From the NCBI GenBank assembly GCA_964571135.1, contig CAZMZW010000004.1, forward strand, positions 62,001 through 126,000: a stretch of DNA of 64,000 nucleotides, given 5' to 3'. Positions 45,615-53,882 of this stretch are shown here, piece by piece; position 1 is the first letter of the stretch, and every line of letters begins with the position of its first letter. The notes under the pieces are model-generated. The model was not told where the DNA came from, ran no database searches, and saw only the letters and a list, made by a program, of their open reading frames with translations. This DNA is from CAZMZW01 sp964571135 (GTDB lineage Bacteria; Chloroflexota; Anaerolineae; Anaerolineales; Anaerolineaceae). A program made the translations under genes and the position numbers.

Positions 45615-47234
45615 ATGCTTAGATTCAATTTGGATAAAACTCAAAAGAACATATTTAAGCTTCTGCTTCTCATGGCAGCTGTGATCTTTGTTGTCTGTGC
45701 TTTCCCCAATGGAGTCGCTTCAAAAAATATTGCCATGGTCCAGATCTTCGAACCGGATGAGGCGGCTCCTCTTCCTTATCTGTTTAATATGGTCACTCCT
45801 GCGGGTACTCTCACCCAAACCATCAAAAACTTCATTTTTTATAATTATTATTTTTATGGCTTCCCGCACTTTGCATTATCGGCTTTCATAATTCTCCCTT
45901 TGCAGTGGTTCAATCAAATGGGTAATATTTCGCTGGTGATGTTGATTCTGCGGCAAATGATCAGCGTACTTCCTATGCTTATTGCATTACTGATTCTAGT
46001 TTATCTGCAGGACAGCTTCCGTTCTTATCGATCGCTTGTTTTATTTGCCTTCCTGGCTTCCATTCCTGCAGTGTTTGAAAATAATTTCTGGTGGCATCCC
46101 GATGGGCTGGTGACTTTATTTGTGGCTGCAACCCTATTTTTCCTTTATCGTGATCAGCTTCGATTTGGCAGGAATTTTTTCATGGCTGCTGTTGCATGCG
46201 GTCTTGCGATCGCGACCAAATTGATCGGCTTGTATTTCTTTCTGGCGGTTGGCTTAACCCTGGTTCTCGGACTCATCCAGAAAAAGATCACTTTTTGGAA
46301 ATCAATTAAAGTTGCTTTTTTCTTTTTTTTGCTGATGGGTTTGACCACCTTTATTTTTAGCCCATATTTGCTTTCTTATTGGGAGCGTTCGGAATTTATT
46401 ATGACAATGTCGACCCAAAGTGCAGCGATCTCCGAGGGTTGGGGAGTCAGGTATGCCAAGGGTTTGTCTGCCTCCTGGCCGCTGGTTCAGCGATACTATG
46501 GTGAAATGATCTTTCTGCTTGTTTGTCTGGGTATTGTTGTGTGGGGAATTTTTAGAAGCTCAAATCGGCTGCTTTATGGGCTGATCCTGGCCTGGTTTGT
46601 TCCCCTTAGTGTGACGGTCTTTTTTTTCTCTCACTTCAAGTATCAATATTGGATGCCCGCTGTTCTCCCGGTCCTTTCATGCGTGGTGATTCTCCTTCCA
46701 AAGAAACTGGAGTTTGACCGAAAACAATCGGCCGCAAAATGGTTTCAACTGGTGATGCTTGCGGTTGTTGTCATCCAATTCGGGTTATTCCTTAACAGTG
46801 AAATTCCGGATTATCTTTCAAGGCTGCACCGCGCAGAAAATAACCCATCCATTCTTTTCTATGACCAGGCGGTTGCGACCCTGAAACCAGTTCAGGACCG
46901 ATCCTTGAACATTTATTACGATTACCGCATGTATCTGCCCCCCACCAATGAGTGGATATCCAGGACCACTTACGATATCTTGGATTATGGGTACATTAAT
47001 GAAAATAATTTTGACGTTTTACTCCTGCTGAAACAGCGCTTTCTGGATTACTTGAATCCAAACGCAGTGGGGATTGATGCAGTCCAGTTCGCCAATAGTC
47101 AGAAGTTCTATCGTGACGCACAGACGGCTGCAATTAAAGGTTATCGCCAGATATTTGAAAACGACTTTGGAAAACTCTTCATCCGGGATGACCTTTATCA
47201 ATTGGCTTATTCTGTAAAACAACCAGGCGGCTGA
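45615..47234 (+). CDS. GT39-like membrane glycosyltransferase, copy B
   Basis: 539 residues with around eleven helices. FEPDEAAPLPYLFNM (acidic pair in the first loop), YGFPHFALS, LRQMISVLP, WWHPDGL and ACGLAIATKLIGLYFFL are shared in the same order with 42054-43328. A C-terminal outer domain of about 140 residues is extra. Probable polyprenyl-phosphate-sugar transferase acting outside the membrane. Preceded by the DnaA-box region. Confidence 0.75.
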   Translation: MLRFNLDKTQKNIFKLLLLMAAVIFVVCAFPNGVASKNIAMVQIFEPDEAAPLPYLFNMVTPAGTLTQTIKNFIFYNYYFYGFPHFALSAFIILPLQWFNQMGNISLVMLILRQMISVLPMLIALLILVYLQDSFRSYRSLVLFAFLASIPAVFENNFWWHPDGLVTLFVAATLFFLYRDQLRFGRNFFMAAVACGLAIATKLIGLYFFLAVGLTLVLGLIQKKITFWKSIKVAFFFFLLMGLTTFIFSPYLLSYWERSEFIMTMSTQSAAISEGWGVRYAKGLSASWPLVQRYYGEMIFLLVCLGIVVWGIFRSSNRLLYGLILAWFVPLSVTVFFFSHFKYQYWMPAVLPVLSCVVILLPKKLEFDRKQSAAKWFQLVMLAVVVIQFGLFLNSEIPDYLSRLHRAENNPSILFYDQAVATLKPVQDRSLNIYYDYRMYLPPTNEWISRTTYDILDYGYINENNFDVLLLLKQRFLDYLNPNAVGIDAVQFANSQKFYRDAQTAAIKGYRQIFENDFGKLFIRDDLYQLAYSVKQPGG

Positions 47235-47360
47235 CCTTCTGAAAAGGTTGCCTTTTCTTTAGTAATACTTATAACTGGTCACATTCTTCTTCCCCGGAGT
47301 GTATAGGTTATCCTGCACAACGCCCATTATCTCATTGCATATCCTATGTATAATATTAAT

Positions 47361-47391
47361 GGGTTGAACGGTTATCAAAACCGCTCAATCC
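47361..47391 (+). promoter_or_regulatory. 5'-leader hairpin before the GH10 gene
   Basis: Imperfect inverted repeat GGGTTGAACGGTT / AACCGCTCAATCC (11 of 13 pairs plus one G:U) with a 5-nt loop, starting 7 bp after a TATAAT at 47349-47354. The transcript would begin with this hairpin. It may stabilise the mRNA or be an operator. Confidence 0.4.
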
Positions 47392-47448
47392 ATTCTTTGG
47401 GTAGTTGATCAGAATTATTAATCGGTTTCTGGATTTGTGGAGGAAGAA

Positions 47449-50139
47449 ATGCGCCGTCATCTCTTGCTTCTCATAATCTTCACCCTCTTGGGAGTGGCTT
47501 GTCTCCCTCCTGCCTCATCCCCATTATCCTCATCACCAGGTACCCATCTTTCAGCCGTACTGAATCAGTCCGCCCCACTCTATGAAGGTCCAGGTAATCT
47601 TTTTTTTCGAAAATTATCCGAGCTTCCGTCTGGAACTTTTATCCGCCCGCTCGGTATCTATGGTGATTTTGTTCAAGTATCTACACCCACCACAGAGAAA
47701 GAAATAATTGGATTTATCCGCAAGGATTTCATCAAAGACCTGCCAGGTGAGCTTCCCACATTGCATAAAGAACAACTTCCCTGGCAGGAGATGTTTCTCC
47801 CCTCATGCGCTCCCGGCGAATATAACCTTGCAAATGATACGCTGACTCTTTCCAGTGCGCCCGGTGAATCGTTTATAAATCTGGAAAGTGCGGGCTGGTC
47901 ATTGGAAAAACCTGTAAGAATTAAGTTTGATAAATTCGTGTTGTCCGGAAATAAAGCAGGTACCATCAAGGTGCTTGGCAGTCTGGAGGGTTCTGTCGAT
48001 CCTAACATCTGGTGGAAAGGGATCACTGCCATGTCCATCGACACTAAAAATGGCAATGTGGTCCTTACAATTCACGATGGAATGGCTGAAAATTCCATCA
48101 CTTCGATTGAACTCAACCTCAGCTCCTCCCAGCCGCTGCAAATCCTATTCGACCAGGTGGAAGGCCGGGGCTTTTCAGTATTGGATAAGGACAACCATGT
48201 TCTGCAGCATATCGACCTGACAACCCTGTCAGGTATCAAGCTGCCCAATGGTCTTTTCCCTCAAAAGAATTTCTATTTCGGATTTAATCTCTTGGCTGCC
48301 CAATCTTCCCTTTCCGTGACTGGATTATCCTTCAGCACCGAACCGGACGGCAAATGGGTCAACCCGGTAGATTCCACTCCGGGATTGTTTAGTCTGGCGC
48401 AAAAGAAGGGTCTGCTCTTCGGTACAGAGTTTGAGCTTTCACGCATGATCGACCGCAGGTATTGCCAGACCATGCTGCATGATTTTAATTTGGTCACGAT
48501 CAGTCAGTTCTCTTGGACGGCTATCCCCTTCTGGCTGGCTCCTGGCCAGTACGATTTTACTAATATTGATCGGATGGTCGATTTTGCTGTCCGGCATGGG
48601 TGGCGTGTTCTGGGTTCCCACCTGATCTGGGGTGACCCCACCGCCATTCCAGATTGGCTTCGTAAAGGCACCTACACTCGTGATGAATATATCAACCTGC
48701 TCAAGCAGCATATCGAAACCGTGGTCGGGCATTACAAGGGGCGCGTGCAGATTTGGAGTGTGGCAAATGAGCAAAGCGATCGCGAATATTGGAAGATCAA
48801 GAAATTCTATACTGCTTCCTTTCACGATTTCTGGTATGAGAAGATTGGAAAGGATTATGTGGAAATGGCTTTCCGCTGGGCAAAGGCAGCCGACCCAGCT
48901 GCCACCCTTGTCTTTAATGCCGGTTCTAATCTTCCCCCATTTAATAAGGACTCGAAGGCAATTTATGATTTGATGCTGGCAACTGTCAAGGAGCTGAAGG
49001 CCAAAGGTGTCCCGCTGGATGCTGTGGGGATGCAGGCTCACCTCTTTGGTCCAGTAATCAGCCAGGCTCAACCCAGCCAAGCAGAGTTCGTAGATGCCAT
49101 AAGCAAGTTTGCCAAACTCGGTGTTCGCATCTATATTACTGAAATGGATGTGAACCTCAGTAACTATTTGGATGGGCAGGCTGAGCGTTATGTCTTTCAA
49201 GCAGGCGTGTACCGCACCGTGATGGATGCCTGCCTGGCCTCCGGAGTTTGTGATGGCTTTAACCTTTGGGGTATCACTGATGCTTTATCGTATATTGTTT
49301 GTATCCTTGAGACCCCGAATTGCGGCAAGGAGCCTAACGGAGATCCTTTGCTGTTTGACAGGGATTTCAATCCAAAACCGGCTTACTTTGCATTGCGCGA
49401 TGCCCTGGCTGGCATCCCGCTTTCCCCAACCCCGGCGGGCAATGCGATTTCCACGCCCACACAACCTCCATCAATAATTCCCAATCCCCCTTTGCCCAGT
49501 CCGAGTGCCTTGAGAAATATTATTGATGATTTTGAAAATTTATCCAAAGATGGATCTTACGATAAAACCAAATGGAGTTTGACTGGCAGCTCAGCGAAAA
49601 AGCAAGTGATTCAAAAAGGCGGGACTCTTAGCATCATAAATTCTGATGACAAGTCATCCGGGGACGCGACCTTGACCTCTCGCAAATTTGGCAGCATAAA
49701 ATTTGATTCACCCATCTTTATGGAGGCTGCAATGGTTGTTGAAAAAGATAGTGCAGTCGGTTCTTTGGGTTTTTCGCTAGCCACCTCGAGTTCGGTATTG
49801 GGTACCTGGCGGGTGGGCTGCACGATTGAACGGTACCGAAGTCAATCTCTGGCATTTTGCGGCGATTTTGTCTATCCCAATAAGGAAGGTCATACCTTTG
49901 AAACGCCGAAGCAATCCATTTTACCCGGCTCCTGGCATACTTTCAGAGTAGAAATTGATTCGGTCACCATGAACATCAAGTATCTTATCGATGGAGAGGT
50001 TATGGGGAGCCATGTTCCTGCTGATGCCACTCCTTTGCGCAATGCTAAATTCAAGCTTGCTATCACCAATTGGAAACCGACTGAGTACAGCCCGTTAAAG
50101 GGATTGATCGCTTTTATCAGCTATGGAAAGATTAATTAA
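47449..50139 (+). CDS. GH10 endo-xylanase-like lipoprotein with SH3b and C-terminal lectin-like domains
   Basis: About 896 residues from the ATG at 47449, with GGAGGA upstream. An in-frame GTG at 47437 is less likely. Lipobox VAC at residue 18. An SH3b-like domain at about 30-95 (SAPLYEGPG...GFIRKDF), then a beta-rich region to about 300. The GH10 barrel runs at about 320-660, with acid/base Glu in WSVANE (about 441) and nucleophile Glu in ITEMDVNL (about 564). A Pro/Thr/Ser linker and a laminin-G-like C-terminal domain follow. Probably cuts xylan or a related glycan at the cell surface. Next to glycan-synthesis genes. Confidence 0.88.
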   Translation: MRRHLLLLIIFTLLGVACLPPASSPLSSSPGTHLSAVLNQSAPLYEGPGNLFFRKLSELPSGTFIRPLGIYGDFVQVSTPTTEKEIIGFIRKDFIKDLPGELPTLHKEQLPWQEMFLPSCAPGEYNLANDTLTLSSAPGESFINLESAGWSLEKPVRIKFDKFVLSGNKAGTIKVLGSLEGSVDPNIWWKGITAMSIDTKNGNVVLTIHDGMAENSITSIELNLSSSQPLQILFDQVEGRGFSVLDKDNHVLQHIDLTTLSGIKLPNGLFPQKNFYFGFNLLAAQSSLSVTGLSFSTEPDGKWVNPVDSTPGLFSLAQKKGLLFGTEFELSRMIDRRYCQTMLHDFNLVTISQFSWTAIPFWLAPGQYDFTNIDRMVDFAVRHGWRVLGSHLIWGDPTAIPDWLRKGTYTRDEYINLLKQHIETVVGHYKGRVQIWSVANEQSDREYWKIKKFYTASFHDFWYEKIGKDYVEMAFRWAKAADPAATLVFNAGSNLPPFNKDSKAIYDLMLATVKELKAKGVPLDAVGMQAHLFGPVISQAQPSQAEFVDAISKFAKLGVRIYITEMDVNLSNYLDGQAERYVFQAGVYRTVMDACLASGVCDGFNLWGITDALSYIVCILETPNCGKEPNGDPLLFDRDFNPKPAYFALRDALAGIPLSPTPAGNAISTPTQPPSIIPNPPLPSPSALRNIIDDFENLSKDGSYDKTKWSLTGSSAKKQVIQKGGTLSIINSDDKSSGDATLTSRKFGSIKFDSPIFMEAAMVVEKDSAVGSLGFSLATSSSVLGTWRVGCTIERYRSQSLAFCGDFVYPNKEGHTFETPKQSILPGSWHTFRVEIDSVTMNIKYLIDGEVMGSHVPADATPLRNAKFKLAITNWKPTEYSPLKGLIAFISYGKIN

Positions 50140-50211
50140 TACGGTATTAGTCTCTCGGCTGATCTCATGCACGAACTATCAAGGTTCTCCTGGACACCAT
50201 ACAAAAATTAC

Positions 50212-50240
50212 TTGAATTTCAACCCAGAATTATGTAAAAT
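50212..50240 (+). promoter_or_regulatory. promoter of spoVS
   Basis: TTGAAT, 17-bp spacer, TAAAAT. Sigma-70-like. It sits about 65 bp before the spoVS ATG, which has a GGGAGGG ribosome binding site. Confidence 0.5.
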
Positions 50241-50305
50241 GAGTAGTGGATTTGAAATAAAAAGCCCGGTGTTTCATTAACCATTGACCTTAAGGGAGGG
50301 AAACA

Positions 50306-50578
50306 ATGGACATAATAAAAGTAAAAGCAATCTCACGCACTGCAGCCGTTGCCGGGGCAATCGCAGGAGTGATGCGCGAACAAAGACATGCGGAAGTGCA
50401 GGCAATTGGTGCGGGGGCAGTTAATCAGGCCGTAAAAGCCCTGGTGCTGGCGAAAAACTTCCTCATTCAAGATGGAATGGAAATTTTCATCAGTCCTGAG
50501 TTTGTGAATATCGAGATTGAGGAAAAAGTTCGGACTGCCATTAAATTCGTGGTGGAACCGCGCGAACAGGCTAAATAA
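50306..50578 (+). CDS. spoVS: SpoVS-family protein
   Basis: 90 residues, Alba-like fold. MDIIKVKAISRTAAVAGAIAGVMREQ and VQAIGAGAVNQAVKALVLAKNFL are the SpoVS hallmark, and the length matches the family. In Bacillus it affects septation and spore coat assembly. Orthologues occur in many non-spore-formers, where the role is unknown; nucleic-acid binding is suggested by the fold. No other sporulation gene is in the window. Confidence 0.94.
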   Translation: MDIIKVKAISRTAAVAGAIAGVMREQRHAEVQAIGAGAVNQAVKALVLAKNFLIQDGMEIFISPEFVNIEIEEKVRTAIKFVVEPREQAK

Positions 50579-50687
50579 TATTCCTTCAGAATACTTAATA
50601 AATCAAGGGATTGGATTAATTATTTTATTTCCAGATCCTTCTGGCGGAAGTGGATTTAATTAAGTTCTATTATTTTAATGACGGATA

Positions 50688-51350
50688 TTATGCAGGTTTG
50701 TATTCTTCCGGCAGGAAGCTCACTTCTTCTTTTCCGGCGATTTTTTCCCTGACTTTACTTACGATCAGATCCATGTGTCGTGGATTTGCGACCAGGTTGA
50801 GGTCATCTGCAGGTACGGTTAATATTGGGCAAAGGGTGAAGCCGGCGATCCATTTTTCATACGCTTGATTAAGTGTTTCCAGATAGGAACTGTCCATGCT
50901 GCGTTCAAAATCCCGGCCGCGCTTTTGAATTCGTTCCAGTAAGGTGGGTACGGAGCAGCGCAAATAGATGACCACATCTGGAGTGGGCAGAAAGTTGAGC
51001 AGAATGGCATATAACTGCTGATAGGTCTTATAGTCACGCTCATTCATATACCCCTGTACAAACAGGTTCCCCGCAAATATTTCTGCATCCTCATACAGGC
51101 TTCTGTCGAGGATAACCGATGTTGGCCAGGAGGAGAGCTCCTCATACACACACAGGCGGTGGGTAAGGAAAAAGACCTGTGAATGAAAACTCCAGGAATT
51201 CATATCCTTGTAAAAATCCGCCAGATAGGGATTGTTGGCAACCGGTTCATAAAAAGGCTGCCAGTCCAGCCGCTCACTGAGCAGTTTAACCAGGGTGGAT
51301 TTGCCCGCCCCAATATTGCCCGCCACTGTGATAAATTTCTTTATGCCCAC
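50688..51350 (-). CDS. deoxynucleoside kinase (dGK/dAK type), copy 2
   Basis: 220 residues, GTG start at 51350 with GAGGAAGA upstream. P-loop AGNIGAGKSTLVKLL, FYEPVANNPYLADFYKD, SFHSQVFFLTHRL, catalytic Asp-Arg-Ser in ILDRSLYEDAEIF, and a lid RIQKRGRDFERSMDSSYL. Unlike copy 1 (43453) it keeps the DRS motif. Salvage kinase for purine or pyrimidine deoxynucleosides. Confidence 0.92.
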   Translation of the reverse strand: MGIKKFITVAGNIGAGKSTLVKLLSERLDWQPFYEPVANNPYLADFYKDMNSWSFHSQVFFLTHRLCVYEELSSWPTSVILDRSLYEDAEIFAGNLFVQGYMNERDYKTYQQLYAILLNFLPTPDVVIYLRCSVPTLLERIQKRGRDFERSMDSSYLETLNQAYEKWIAGFTLCPILTVPADDLNLVANPRHMDLIVSKVREKIAGKEEVSFLPEEYKPA

Positions 51351-51488
51351 ATCTTCCTCATGGTGATTTTTATAACCAATAGTATTATAGAGAAGTTTTA
51401 GTTAAACCACCCAATTATTAAGGGTTAAAAAGCGGGAAGGATTACCAGGCGGGAAAAAAAAGATTTCCAGGCAAAAAATAATTAAATT

Positions 51489-51525
51489 AAAAAGCGGGTT
51501 TCATTCGAATGAAACCCGCTTTTTT
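51489..51525 (-). terminator. terminator of the ferredoxin gene
   Basis: Perfect palindrome with arms AAAAAGCGGGTTTCATTC / GAATGAAACCCGCTTTTT. It has T-runs in both directions and lies just after the ferredoxin stop on the minus strand. Confidence 0.9.
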
Positions 51526-51537
51526 CAATCACATCAC

Positions 51538-51711
51538 TTAATCTTGCTTGATGATCGCATCCACCGGGCAGACTTTGACACATTCACCATCATCGGTGCA
51601 TTTGCTGGCATCAATGACGTAGATCTCATCACCCATGGAAATGGCGCTGGTGGGGCAAACTGGCTCGCAGGCGCCACAAGAAATGCATTCTTCAGTTATT
51701 ACGTGAGGCAT
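51538..51711 (-). CDS. 2[4Fe-4S] ferredoxin (small, 57 residues)
   Basis: Read directly from the minus strand: ATG at 51711, TAA at 51538-51540, 57 residues. Two clusters with the CxxCxxCxxxCP spacing: CISCGACEPVCP and CTDDGECVKVCP (the second with a slightly longer first gap). The length and layout are those of a bacterial/clostridial-type ferredoxin. Low-potential electron carrier. AAAGGA site upstream and a strong terminator downstream, so it is monocistronic. Too short for many gene finders. Confidence 0.93.
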   Translation of the reverse strand: MPHVITEECISCGACEPVCPTSAISMGDEIYVIDASKCTDDGECVKVCPVDAIIKQD

Positions 51712-51848
51712 TTTGTACTATCCTTTCACTTATTAAGATTAACTGCTGAAGGATAGCACAAAAACTTCATTTTTGTCAACATTTATTTTCACCCTCGGCG
51801 GTAGTCAATCCCAACTATAATTGGGAAAAAATCGAAGGAATTGTCAAT

Positions 51849-52832
51849 ATGGAAAAACCCAGTGTTTACATTACCCGCCGGATCTCGCCCACAGTGTTGG
51901 AGTTGATCCTTGCGAACTGTAATGCAGGCATTTGGGAAAAAGATTTGCCAATACCCCGGGAAGAACTTTTACTGCACGTAAAGGGAATTGCTGGATTGCT
52001 TTCCATGCTTTCCGATCGTATCGATGGCGCGGTCATGGATGCCGCTGGCACTGGTTTAAAGGTCATCAGTACGTATGCCGTCGGTGTGGATAACATTGAT
52101 CTGGCAGAGGCCAACCGCCGCGGGATTCCCGTGGGCCATACCCCCGATGTGCTCACCGATACCACTGCGGATTTTGCCTTTGCCCTGCTCATGGCGGCTG
52201 CCCGCCGGGTGGTGGAGGCGGATCGCTTTGTGCGCGCCGGTCATTGGAAGACCTGGGGTCCATCTACCTTATTGGGTGCCGAAGTGCATGGAGCCACACT
52301 GGGGATCATTGGCTTCGGCCGGATTGGTCAGGCGGTGGCACGCCGTGCGAGCGGTTTTGGCATGCGTGTCTTTTACTTTGACCACCAGGCAGGCCCAGGA
52401 ACGATTCCTGCAGGTCTTCACGCACAATCGGTTGACCTGGATACCCTGCTGCGTGAATCGGATTTTGTCTCCCTGCATGTGCCCCTCACTGACCAGACCC
52501 GCCGGAGGTTCAATGCCGATTTGTTTACCAAAATGAAACCCGGCGCCATTTTCATCAACACAGCCCGAGGGCCAATCGTGGACCAGGCGGCTCTGTACGA
52601 TGCGCTCTCCTCCGGCAGACTGGCTGCGGCAGGCATTGATGTTTGCGACCCGGAACCCCTGCCTATGGATAGCCCCCTGTTAAAACTTGAAAACCTGGTG
52701 ATCGCTCCTCACATTGCCAGCGCAGGCAAACAAACTCGCGAACAAATGGCCGTATTGGCTGCCGAGAATTTACTCGCTGGTCTGCGCGGAGAAAAGCTAC
52801 CCCATTGCGCCAACCCGCAGGTCTATCAATAG
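51849..52832 (+). CDS. D-isomer 2-hydroxyacid dehydrogenase (glyoxylate/hydroxypyruvate reductase-like)
   Basis: 327 residues. NAD(P)-binding LGIIGFGRIGQAVARRA, catalytic Arg in NTARGPIVDQAAL, Glu in VCDPEPLP and His in IAPHIASAGK. Most like GyaR/GhrB glyoxylate reductases, although phosphoglycerate-type substrates cannot be excluded. TATAAT at 51816 and an AAGGA site precede the ATG. It lies immediately upstream of tRNA-Asn. Confidence 0.92.
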   Translation: MEKPSVYITRRISPTVLELILANCNAGIWEKDLPIPREELLLHVKGIAGLLSMLSDRIDGAVMDAAGTGLKVISTYAVGVDNIDLAEANRRGIPVGHTPDVLTDTTADFAFALLMAAARRVVEADRFVRAGHWKTWGPSTLLGAEVHGATLGIIGFGRIGQAVARRASGFGMRVFYFDHQAGPGTIPAGLHAQSVDLDTLLRESDFVSLHVPLTDQTRRRFNADLFTKMKPGAIFINTARGPIVDQAALYDALSSGRLAAAGIDVCDPEPLPMDSPLLKLENLVIAPHIASAGKQTREQMAVLAAENLLAGLRGEKLPHCANPQVYQ

Positions 52833-52853
52833 AGCTGACCACACTCCTTTGCC

Positions 52854-52883
52854 TTGACAGGCACTTAAGGGAAGCCGTATAAT
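52854..52883 (+). promoter_or_regulatory. promoter of tRNA-Asn
   Basis: Perfect TTGACA and TATAAT hexamers with an 18-bp spacer. The predicted transcription start is a few bases before the tRNA 5' end. Confidence 0.85.
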
Positions 52884-52893
52884 ACTTATGCCT

Positions 52894-52967
52894 TCCTCGA
52901 TAGCTCAATTCGGCAGAGCGGGCGGCTGTTAACCGCTAGGTTCCAGGTTCGAGTCCTGGTCGAGGAG
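52894..52967 (+). tRNA. tRNA-Asn (anticodon GTT)
   Basis: 74 nt. Acceptor TCCTCGA / TCGAGGA (7 bp). D-arm GCTC/GAGC. Anticodon stem GGCGG/CCGCT with loop CTGTTAA, anticodon GTT at 52928-52930. T-arm CCAGG/CCTGG with loop TTCGAGT. CCA is not encoded. Its 3' half is the integration site of the following element. Confidence 0.97.
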
Positions 52968-52968
52968 C
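52933..52968 (+). repeat. attachment site copy A (attL, in tRNA-Asn)
   Basis: A 36-bp sequence beginning CCGCTAGGTTCCAGG and ending GTCGAGGAGC, identical to 62236-62271 and nearly so to 53739-53773. It spans the 3' anticodon stem to the discriminator base, the classic target of tyrosine recombinases. Confidence 0.93.
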
Positions 52969-52983
52969 CTTAGCCGTAGAAAG

Positions 52984-53012
52984 ACACTCAAAATCGTTCA
53001 GAGTGTATTTTT
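52984..53012 (+). terminator. terminator downstream of tRNA-Asn
   Basis: ACACTC / GAGTGT stem, 11-nt loop, then ATTTTT. Belongs to the element's left end, since the same structure recurs at 53788. Confidence 0.7.
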
Positions 53013-53063
53013 GATTTTTCTTTCTGATTAATAATGTTTATTTAATTACTAATAGGAGGGAAG

Positions 53064-53678
53064 ATGGATCCATCAGAAATTCTAAAAATGCTCAATGATT
53101 TTTATACAAATGCTTTTTCTCAATTAATGACACTTGCCATAGCTATTTTTGGGTTAGGAGGAATTATCCTTCCCATAGTTTCAACTTTTCTCCAAAACCG
53201 ATCATTAAAAAATGAACGAGACTCCCTTATGAGTCAAATGAAAAATGAATTACAAGAAGATATTCAAAAGAAATTTGATGACGAAAGAAAAAAAATAAAG
53301 AAAGAGACTAATAAAAAAGTTTTAAATGTACAAGGAATGGTTTTTTTTCAGCAAGCATTAAGTTCCACGAAAGAAGAAGACTTCATAAATGCAGCCATGA
53401 GTTATTGTTGGACTATAGGTTCTTTACTTACTTCAAAAGATGATATGAATGCTGGAAGAGCGGTTGATAACCTTATTTCAACTGTTTTGCCTTTTATATA
53501 TAAAGAAGATTATGAAGAAAGTGACCAATTGAGCGAATCAATAGAAAAATTAATTGAGAAAATGGAAGAAAACAATTCGGGAAATAAATATTTTGATGAT
53601 ATTGGCAAAATCAAAGAACTAGTAAAAAAAGGAAAAACTAAATCAAGAATTAAATCAAGAACTACAACTAGTAAATAA
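53064..53678 (+). CDS. membrane-anchored coiled-coil protein, unknown
   Basis: 204 residues. One N-terminal helix (LMTLAIAIFGLGGIILPIVSTFL). A long charged coiled coil at about residues 48-95 follows (Lys/Glu-rich, LMSQMKNELQEDIQKKFDDERKKIKKE), then a helical C-terminal part. Strongly AT-rich codon use compared with the chromosomal genes to the left. AGGAGG site 5 nt before the ATG. It is the only gene in the 805-bp unit. No recognisable family. Confidence 0.75.
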   Translation: MDPSEILKMLNDFYTNAFSQLMTLAIAIFGLGGIILPIVSTFLQNRSLKNERDSLMSQMKNELQEDIQKKFDDERKKIKKETNKKVLNVQGMVFFQQALSSTKEEDFINAAMSYCWTIGSLLTSKDDMNAGRAVDNLISTVLPFIYKEDYEESDQLSESIEKLIEKMEENNSGNKYFDDIGKIKELVKKGKTKSRIKSRTTTSK

Positions 53679-53738
53679 AAATCAGATATTGATTAAATTT
53701 ACAAAATATCTATGCGGGATAGACTTCAACAATCATCT

Positions 53739-53773
53739 CGCTAGATTCCAGGTTCGAGTCCTGGTCGAGGAGC
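53739..53773 (+). repeat. attachment site copy B (internal)
   Basis: A 35-bp copy of the tRNA-Asn 3' end with one change (CTAGATTCC instead of CTAGGTTCC). Lacks the tRNA 5' half, so it is not a tRNA gene. Marks the junction between the two tandem units. Confidence 0.9.
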
Positions 53774-53787
53774 TTTAGCCGTAAAAG

Positions 53788-53822
53788 GACACCCAAAATC
53801 GTTCAGGGTGTCTTTTATTTTT
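53788..53822 (+). terminator. terminator hairpin after att copy B
   Basis: GACACCC / GGGTGTC, 7-bp stem, 11-nt loop, then TTTTATTTTT. Homologous to the hairpin after tRNA-Asn. Confidence 0.75.
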
Positions 53823-53882
53823 CTAATTCCAAACGTAAATTAATGCTATAGTATTTTAATGGCAGGACAGGAGGAGATTATT

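Larger units (their letters stand above)
52933..53738 (+). mobile_element. 805-bp non-autonomous unit between att copies A and B
   Basis: Bounded by copies A and B of the tRNA 3' end. It holds one gene (53064-53678) and no recombinase. The first 45 bp after A match the 45 bp after B with about six changes, including the TTAGCCGTA segment and a terminator hairpin. The two tandem units therefore share a left end. Confidence 0.65.

Noticed and set aside
50650..50868. Plus-strand frame after spoVS
   Set aside because: Overlaps the end of the deoxynucleoside kinase gene and has no family likeness.
53739..53773. Possible second tRNA gene
   Set aside because: Only the 3' portion of tRNA-Asn is present; no acceptor 5' strand, D-arm or anticodon. 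It is an attachment-site copy.
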